Positions 37,227-42,321 of a stretch of 42,321 nucleotides of DNA are shown here, piece after piece. Within the stretch, counting starts at the first letter, position 1, and each line of letters starts with the position of its first letter. Position numbers and translations under genes: made by a program. The stretch spans positions 1-42,321 of IMG/VR virus record IMGVR_UViG_3300045119_000234; one strand, given 5' to 3'. The notes beneath the pieces were generated by a model, which had not been told where the DNA came from, searched no databases, and saw only the letters and a program-made list of their open reading frames with translations. This DNA comes from a virus.

Positions 37227-37782
37227 CCACCTTGAACATCAGCGTGACCCGCAGCTCTGGGCAGGTCCGTGACACACCTCTGGCGACGTGCGGCAGGCAG
37301 CCCCTGAACACCGCCAGTCTATTCGGTTTCGGGTGGATTGCGGCAACGATGTCGGTCTGCTCGGCGTCGAAGACCAGGGTTTCGCCGGCCCAGTCCGGCC
37401 GCCAGCCCGGGTGCGAGTAGTAGATCGCGGTCTGGCAGGTCGGCGACTTGCTGTCAGTGTGCAGTGTGCCATCCGATCCGTAGGTATGGGCGTTGGCGTA
37501 GCAGCGGATCAGCGTCCGCCCGGCCAGCACGTCTTGCGCCAGGAGCAGCCAGACGGCGTGAACCAACGGCGCGCTGGTCTTGAGTTCCTCCTCGCAGGCG
37601 TAGGGCGCCTCGTTGTCGACGTTGCGGTGGCCGGCGAAATGCCGGTGCCAGAACATGAACTGGTCGCGTTTGCGGGCCGATTTCCAGCCGAACGTCCAGG
37701 CGCCGTTGCGCAGGTATTGATAAATCTCGAGCTGCTGCTCGCTCGCCAGCAAGTCGTCGATGACGAAGCAGTCCGGCGTCAT
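37186..37782 (-). CDS. 2-oxoglutarate/Fe(II)-dependent oxygenase
   Basis: A 198-aa enzyme. The iron ligands are clear: His108-x-Asp110 (GTLHTDSKSP) and His165 (CLPHVARG), followed by Arg178 (ELRVTLMF) for 2-oxoglutarate. The double-stranded beta-helix strands are visible around them (QTAIYYSHPGW; ETLVFDAEQ; NRLAVFRG). The substrate is unknown; hydroxylation of a virion protein, nucleobase or small molecule are all possible. It starts three bases after the Gly-rich gene and is followed by DUF6817-like and GNAT-like genes with overlaps, so these act as one unit inside the late operon. Confidence 0.9.
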   Translation of the reverse strand: MTPDCFVIDDLLASEQQLEIYQYLRNGAWTFGWKSARKRDQFMFWHRHFAGHRNVDNEAPYACEEELKTSAPLVHAVWLLLAQDVLAGRTLIRCYANAHTYGSDGTLHTDSKSPTCQTAIYYSHPGWRPDWAGETLVFDAEQTDIVAAIHPKPNRLAVFRGCLPHVARGVSRTCPELRVTLMFKVDDDPREPPSLPDA

Positions 37783-37785
37783 AGC

Positions 37786-39534
37786 CTATTCGTCGTCGCC
37801 GCCGTCGCCGCCGTCGCCGCCGTCGCCGCCGTCGCCATCGTCGCCATCATCGCCGCCGTCAGCGGCACCATCACCGCCGTCAGCGGCACCGTCAGCGGCG
37901 CCACCGTCAGCAGCGGCGCCATCGGCTTCATCAGCCCCGGCGCCGCCCTCGGCCGAGCCGCCGACACCGTCTTCGCCGCCATAACCGCCTTCGCCGCCGT
38001 AGCCGCCGCCGCCGTAGCCGCCGTCGCCGACACCAGCCTCACCGGCTGCCGAGCCGCCGACACCGCCTTCGCCGTAGCCGCCTCCGCCGTAGCCACCTTC
38101 GCCGTAGCCAGCCTCGCCGGTGACATCGCCGGTAACATCGCCGTAACCGCCGGCGTAGCCGCCGGGCGCATCGCCGGTATAGCCGCCGTAGCCGACCGAG
38201 GAGGCGGCATCCATGGCCGCCTGGGCGGCCTCATCGAAACTAGTCGAGGTCGACACCCCACCGAAGCCGAAGCCGCCCACTCCCGCGGCGTTGGCGGCGG
38301 CGTTGGCCGCCGCATCAAGACCGCCGGGCGCCACGTCGAAGCCTTGGCCGTAGCCGTAGCCCATGCCGCCGAGGCCGTAGCCGACCGCATCGGACGGTAT
38401 GCCTCCGGCGATGCCGGCGGCCGCCGCCGCGGTCGTGTTGGCGTCAGTCACCGCACCCGGAGATGCCATGCCGCCCTGCGCGACGCCGCTGAAGTCGCCC
38501 TGGCCGGTGGCGAAACCACCATAACCGTAGCCGCCGGCTCCTACCGCGGCGCCTATCGCCTCCGCGGCCGCATCGATGCTGCCGGGCGCCGCGAGACCGC
38601 CGGTGTAGTCGCCGGGCGCCGCACTGGTGTGCGACCCGGGCGCGCCGCCGAACGAGTAGTCCATGCCGCCATAGGTGGAGCCGGCGACGTTGCCGAAGCC
38701 CTGTACGTCGCTGTAGTCCACGCCGTGGGTGGCGGCCATGCCGGGCACATCCCCTGGCACGGCGCCGGGCACATCCCCCGGCACAGCGCCGGGCACACCC
38801 GCCACGCCCTGCGCTACGCCAGTCAGCGCACCACCAAGGCCGGGCGCACCCGCAATCGCTCCAGCGAGGCCGCCGAGCGCCGGGGCCGTGTCTAACCCTG
38901 GAACGGTACCGAGGCCGGGCACGTAGTCGGCCGGCACGTCGAGCGCCGGCATCGCCGGGGTCGCTGTCGGCACGTTCGCCGGGTTGGTGACCGGGTTCTC
39001 CATCGGGTTGTTGGTGACGACCGGCTGCTCGAAGTTCTGGAAGGCTTCGAACGGGTCGAACGGCACCTGATCACGGCCGCGCGGGTCCGGCGTCGGCGTC
39101 GGCACCTGCCCGAACGGCACCGCCGGTGGCGCATTGGGATCGCGCCCGAACGAAGGGGTCATGCCGGGCGTGAATGGTGCGGCCGGGGGCAGCCCAGGGA
39201 TATCCGGCGGCGGCGGGGTGACGCCGCGGCTGCTCTCCGGCGGCAGCCCCGGCACATTGGGCGGTGCCGGCGGCGGCGGTGAGGTCATGTCGGTGTAGGG
39301 ACCACGACCCTCCGGCGGGGTGTAGCCAGGGTCGTTGAGTGGCCCGAACTCGATGCTGGAGAACAGGCCGCCTTCTGGCGCGGGCCCGCCAGGGGTGCCG
39401 CCGGGCATGCTGCCGTCCGTGGGCCCGCCGAAGCCCAGCTCGCCGCATTCCGGCAGCCCGGGATTGGCCATGCAGCGGCCCACCATGAAGCGGGAAATGT
39501 CGGCGCGTCCGCCGGAGGCATACGTGTCAGACAT
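37786..39534 (-). CDS. Giant Gly-rich low-complexity protein
   Basis: A 582-aa protein, mostly Gly, Pro, Ala, Asp and Tyr. The first 120 residues include CMANPGLPECGELGFGG (two Cys) and Pro-rich linkers. Residues 200-470 have loosely repeated Gly/Tyr/Phe units (GGYGYGGFATGQGDF). The end is runs of Asp-Gly (GDGGDGGDGGDD), giving a triplet-repeat DNA tract around 37793-37870. It may be a decoration or flexible linker of the tail, or an internal protein; composition alone does not tell. Codon use agrees with the neighbours, so it is genuine coding sequence. Confidence 0.75.
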   Translation of the reverse strand: MSDTYASGGRADISRFMVGRCMANPGLPECGELGFGGPTDGSMPGGTPGGPAPEGGLFSSIEFGPLNDPGYTPPEGRGPYTDMTSPPPPAPPNVPGLPPESSRGVTPPPPDIPGLPPAAPFTPGMTPSFGRDPNAPPAVPFGQVPTPTPDPRGRDQVPFDPFEAFQNFEQPVVTNNPMENPVTNPANVPTATPAMPALDVPADYVPGLGTVPGLDTAPALGGLAGAIAGAPGLGGALTGVAQGVAGVPGAVPGDVPGAVPGDVPGMAATHGVDYSDVQGFGNVAGSTYGGMDYSFGGAPGSHTSAAPGDYTGGLAAPGSIDAAAEAIGAAVGAGGYGYGGFATGQGDFSGVAQGGMASPGAVTDANTTAAAAAGIAGGIPSDAVGYGLGGMGYGYGQGFDVAPGGLDAAANAAANAAGVGGFGFGGVSTSTSFDEAAQAAMDAASSVGYGGYTGDAPGGYAGGYGDVTGDVTGEAGYGEGGYGGGGYGEGGVGGSAAGEAGVGDGGYGGGGYGGEGGYGGEDGVGGSAEGGAGADEADGAAADGGAADGAADGGDGAADGGDDGDDGDGGDGGDGGDGGDDE

Positions 39535-39542
39535 GGCCTACC

Positions 39543-41240
39543 TCATACGTTGACGCCGGCGCGCTCGTAGGTGGCGGCGATGGCGAGCAGCTCCACATCG
39601 GGCGGCGCCTGCTGCGACACCGTGATCTGGACGATGGGGGCGTGCGCGAAGCCCATCTTACCGATCGACACCCACCGGGTGTTGCGCACCGGCGGCCGCG
39701 CCGTCGACGGCTGGTCCCAGCGCGCCGCGTCCCACAGCCCCTGGTCCCACACGTCGCCAATGCCAGGGTCGGCGCCGGCATTGGGCGGCGGCGGAATAAT
39801 CACCTGATAGTCTACGGTGGCGTCGAGCGTCGGGATAAATGGTTGATTAGTTGCGGCCGCGAACACGGCGCGCGCCTGCCACCACACGTTCTGTGCGCTC
39901 GGCGCCTGGAACAGCTCCCAGCCGCCGACCAGCGTCGCGGTGTAGGGCTGGCCACTATCACTCCCGCCGCGCTCGCACTGCACCACCGTGCCGTCCTGCG
40001 TGCCGTAGAAGAAGTCGTCGTTCATGGCGGCGAAGCACATGGCGTCGTAGCCAACCATGCGCGCCCAGGCGGCGGTGGCGTTGTTCATGATGCCGCAGTA
40101 GCGGTTGCCTGGAGCGCCGCCCGGCCACGTCACGAACACGCCGCCGTAGCTGTCCCAGCGGTGCATGGTCCAAGGTAGCTCGCCCTTCACTGCGACCTCG
40201 GCGCGCCACATCGGGCGGATGGTCTTGGTGACCAACGCAAGGTCGAGGCTGCCGGCGTCCTTGTTGATGGCCTGACTGATCGGCACGATGCCGTCGACTG
40301 TCATGATCAACAGATCACCGCCGATCAGCATGTGGGCGTTCATGCCCATCGGCCGGCCGATCGCGTAACGGCCCTGCTGCGCCCAGTGCGCCGGATCGCC
40401 GGGATTATCGCCGGCGAAGATCAGCAGCTCACCCTCGGTGGTCACGAATACGCACTTGTCGTCAGTGCCGGCGCCGGTGTCCATCGACCATGTGGCGCCG
40501 AACAGGAGCGCGCCGCCGCGCGCGGCCGAGCCGCCGAGCGGGATCATCTTGAGCAGGCCCTGGTACGCATCGATGTCGAGATACCATGCGTTCATGGTGC
40601 CGCCCTCGACGAAGAACATCCTCGAGCGGTAGGTCCACACGTAGGTCAGCCCGAGGCCGTGCTCGGGGCCGGCGCCGGCCGGGCCGGTGATCTGATCGGC
40701 GTCGAATACTTCCCAGGTCGCGCCGTCGAAATGCAGCGGCGGATCACCGGCGTCATTGACGGCGATCAGATGCTCGCCCGACTGGTTGGCCATCTGCGTC
40801 GCCGCATAGTTGCCGCTGGTCTGCCCGGACTTGACCAGCTCCGGCCGCGGCAAGCTCACGTCGAACAACGTCGTCTCCTGGCCGGCGAACATCTTATGCA
40901 TCGCCGCGCCGTTGACGTACTCGAACATACTAATGATCGGCTTGCGGCCGTCCGGCGGCTCTGATGTCGTGTCATCATCCCATTTCGCCACGTCCCACTG
41001 GCCGATGTCCCAGCCGGGGACGCCGTACAGGTCGCAATACAAGAGCGTGCCGCCGCGCAGCTTCACACCGCGTAATGTGGGCACCCAATTGTCGGAGACG
41101 ATGGCGCCGCCGGGCGCCATGTAGGCGTCGTTCTCGGACTGGATAATGCCGCGGGTCGGCGCCGGCAGCGTCACCGTCTGCAGGTTCTGGGCGTACTGCT
41201 GCGGAACAGGTTGCCGGCGAAACGCCGCGTACGTGGTCAT
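39543..41240 (-). CDS. Tail nozzle / DNA-stabilisation protein (P22 gp10-like)
   Basis: A 565-aa protein, beta-rich with many Trp residues, in the place of the tail nozzle gene in podoviruses. It starts MTTYAAFRRQPVPQQYAQNL and then RGIIQSENDAYMAPGGAIVS, a start pattern seen in nozzle-type tail proteins. Two WD-type motifs flank the body: GWDIGQWDVAKWDD (about 76-89) and VWDQGLWDAARWDQ (497-510). The body is propeller-like (HLIAVNDAGDPPLHFDGATW; CVFVTTEGELLIFAGDNP). ATG 41240 overlaps the adaptor stop by 4 nt; the earlier ATG at 41420 lies inside that gene and is rejected. Confidence 0.8.
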   Translation of the reverse strand: MTTYAAFRRQPVPQQYAQNLQTVTLPAPTRGIIQSENDAYMAPGGAIVSDNWVPTLRGVKLRGGTLLYCDLYGVPGWDIGQWDVAKWDDDTTSEPPDGRKPIISMFEYVNGAAMHKMFAGQETTLFDVSLPRPELVKSGQTSGNYAATQMANQSGEHLIAVNDAGDPPLHFDGATWEVFDADQITGPAGAGPEHGLGLTYVWTYRSRMFFVEGGTMNAWYLDIDAYQGLLKMIPLGGSAARGGALLFGATWSMDTGAGTDDKCVFVTTEGELLIFAGDNPGDPAHWAQQGRYAIGRPMGMNAHMLIGGDLLIMTVDGIVPISQAINKDAGSLDLALVTKTIRPMWRAEVAVKGELPWTMHRWDSYGGVFVTWPGGAPGNRYCGIMNNATAAWARMVGYDAMCFAAMNDDFFYGTQDGTVVQCERGGSDSGQPYTATLVGGWELFQAPSAQNVWWQARAVFAAATNQPFIPTLDATVDYQVIIPPPPNAGADPGIGDVWDQGLWDAARWDQPSTARPPVRNTRWVSIGKMGFAHAPIVQITVSQQAPPDVELLAIAATYERAGVNV

Positions 41241-41947
41241 GACGGCAGCGGCCAGGGATAGGCGACGGTGGCGCTGATCTGCGTGGACAGCGGAGCCGAT
41301 CCAACTAAGATTGGCGCCGGCTGGTCGTGGCCCATCTTCATCGTCAAGGCGTCGTAATAATCGCCCATATCCTCGGCGTAGGGACTGCCCTTGGCCTTCT
41401 TCCATTTGTAGATCATGCACAGCTTGAGCAGGCGCTCAGCCAGCACGTAAGTGTCAGTATCCGCCGCGAACTCGACGCCGCGGCCGCCGGAGGTCAGATT
41501 GATGATGTTCTTGCTGAGATAGGCGAACGTCGCCGTGGCGCCCGCCGCCAGCGCCGGCTGGATCAGCAGCTTGCCGCCGATGATGATGTACTGGCCGCGG
41601 TTGTCCCAGTAACTGTTCGCCGCCCGGCGCAGCCACTGATCGTAGCTGTTGATGAAGCGCAGCGGCACCAGCGCCGACAGCGAGGTCCAGACGTTGCTGT
41701 CCACCAGCATGCGATGATAGTCCGCCGGCAACGGGAACCCGGCGGTGACACCATCGCCGGTCATCGTGGTGGTGACGATCAGATCGGTCCAGTCGCGGGT
41801 GTCGTAGGCGGTGCTCTGCGCCGCCTCGTTGGCGCAGGTCAGCATCTCCTGCTGCGTGCGCGCGATGTTGAGGTTGGAGAACACGCTCGGCAGGCGCTCG
41901 ACGCCCACCACCTCGCAAACGTCCTGCACCACGCTCAGCAGCGACAT
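41237..41947 (-). CDS. Tail adaptor / head-completion protein (P22 gp4-like)
   Basis: A 236-aa protein. The sequence MSLLSVVQDVCEVVGVERLP and then NIARTQQEMLTCANEAAQST gives the helical adaptor start, followed by TDLIVTTTMTGDGVTAGFPLP (beta) and DYHRMLVDSNVWTSLSALVP. This layout matches tail-accessory adaptors in P22-like phages (gp4), which bind below the portal and connect the nozzle. GAGG lies before ATG 41947. It follows the HhH-like gene by seven bases and precedes the nozzle gene. Confidence 0.82.
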   Translation of the reverse strand: MSLLSVVQDVCEVVGVERLPSVFSNLNIARTQQEMLTCANEAAQSTAYDTRDWTDLIVTTTMTGDGVTAGFPLPADYHRMLVDSNVWTSLSALVPLRFINSYDQWLRRAANSYWDNRGQYIIIGGKLLIQPALAAGATATFAYLSKNIINLTSGGRGVEFAADTDTYVLAERLLKLCMIYKWKKAKGSPYAEDMGDYYDALTMKMGHDQPAPILVGSAPLSTQISATVAYPWPLPS

Positions 41948-41954
41948 GATGACC

Positions 41955-42321
41955 TCAGGCGGCGTTCTCAGCCGCCACGGTTGTCGCATCGGCGGCCATC
42001 CGCTGCAGCACCTTGACGCCGAGGCTGCCGTGCGGAGCGTGGCCGGTGCGCTCGGTGATGTAGGCGCGCAGCTGCTCGGCGCTCATCGCCGAGAAGTCCC
42101 TGGCGCCGGACGGGTTCTCCGCCGCCTTGCGTTTGAGCGCGAGGATGTCGTCCTCGAGCACCTGATTGCGCGCCCGCATCGCCGCCATCTCGGCCTCCAT
42201 CTGGATCGGCACGGCGCCCGCCGCAGCGCGCTCGATGAAGCTCTCGGCCGCGTTCTTGAGCTCGCGCGCGCCCGGCCCGAGGTTCTTCAACTCTTGACCA
42301 TCGATATGGGCCAGCGCCTCG
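41955..42321 (-). CDS. HhH-like virion-associated protein (C-terminal part, continuous with 1-514)
   Basis: This is the 3' part of the 243-aa protein that begins at 514; bases 42173-42321 are the repeated copy of 1-149. The visible end is a coiled coil (MEAEMAAMRARNQVLEDDIL) and a small helical domain (FSAMSAEQLRAYITERTG; then GVKVLQRMAADATTVAA). The frame runs without break from position 42321 back into the left repeat, which confirms the circular join. Stop TGA at 41955-41957. Confidence 0.88.
   Translation of the reverse strand, partial: EALAHIDGQELKNLGPGARELKNAAESFIERAAAGAVPIQMEAEMAAMRARNQVLEDDILALKRKAAENPSGARDFSAMSAEQLRAYITERTGHAPHGSLGVKVLQRMAADATTVAAENAA
42173..42321. repeat. Terminal direct repeat, right copy
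   Basis: Same 149 bases as 1-149, with C instead of T at 42189 and 42195. Both differences are synonymous-type third-base changes in the minus-strand gene (the E and A codons of AEMAAMR remain unchanged), so two strain variants may have been joined. See the left copy. Confidence 0.93.

Noticed and set aside
37793-37870. Triplet repeats (GCCGTC-type) considered as CRISPR or microsatellite array
   Set aside because: No spacers; the tract is the Asp-Gly coding end of the Gly-rich protein.
1-42321. Search for integrase, attachment site, partition genes, phage RNA polymerase and tRNA genes
   Set aside because: No tyrosine or serine recombinase, ParA/ParB, single-subunit RNA polymerase or clear tRNA cloverleaf could be recognised by eye; a tRNA scan was not possible.

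Overview
The window is a complete or near-complete genome of a GC-rich tailed phage. Its two ends carry the same 149 bp (1-149 = 42173-42321, two mismatches), and one coding sequence reads in frame across the join, so the molecule is a circular map of about 42.17 kb. The virion genes are terL, a large portal, scaffold, major capsid, a gp4-like adaptor, a nozzle protein, ejection proteins and fibre proteins, with no tape measure, sheath or baseplate. This indicates a short-tailed (podovirus-type) particle with P22-like logic. The host is probably an alphaproteobacterium, perhaps Rhizobiales; this is inferred from GC-rich codon use and from small genes (a DUF3309-like protein and several unnamed families) that I associate with that group.

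Layout. One very long minus-strand late operon starts at 14902, runs down to 1, continues from 42172 and ends at 28084, about 29 kb. In order of transcription it holds: a small Zn protein, a small terminase candidate, an unknown, TerL, portal, several small virion proteins, a repeat protein, a large virion protein, a tandem discoidin protein, two TIG-like proteins, a very charged coiled-coil protein, scaffold, capsid, an HhH-like protein (across the join), tail adaptor, nozzle, a giant Gly-rich protein, an enzyme cassette (2OG-Fe(II) oxygenase, DUF6817-like, GNAT-like), an S74-tailed protein, two ejection proteins, a fibre, holin-like protein, amidase and a degenerate second amidase. Most of these genes overlap by 1 or 4 bases, indicating translational coupling.

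The accessory and replication region lies between 14903 and 28083. A leftward unit (15625 to 14979) encodes an unknown protein and an XRE-type regulator. A rightward unit (15801 to 17416) holds seven small genes. Two leftward genes follow, then a primase-helicase (18339-20759) and a VRR-NUC nuclease. A rightward replication block (21170-27225) has a DUF2800-like nuclease, a small gene, a possible ssDNA-binding protein, a family A DNA polymerase and a SNF2-type helicase. It ends at a compact divergent switch with a second Cro-like regulator (27187-27411) and two small rightward genes. A strong hairpin terminator (27995-28023) separates this block from the end of the late operon.

The most notable signal is regulatory. 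The palindrome TCACANNNTGTGA occurs exactly twice and once with one mismatch, and all three copies lie in control regions: in front of the late operon, in the divergent early promoter region, and inside the divergent switch. The copy at 15705-15719 is co-centred with a second, larger inverted repeat. Other points of interest are the catalytically dead amidase paralogue beside the active lysin, the oxygenase/DUF6817/GNAT cassette inside the virion operon, and a Leu at the E. coli Phe762 position of the polymerase. No integrase, RNA polymerase, tRNA, CRISPR or reverse transcriptase was seen.
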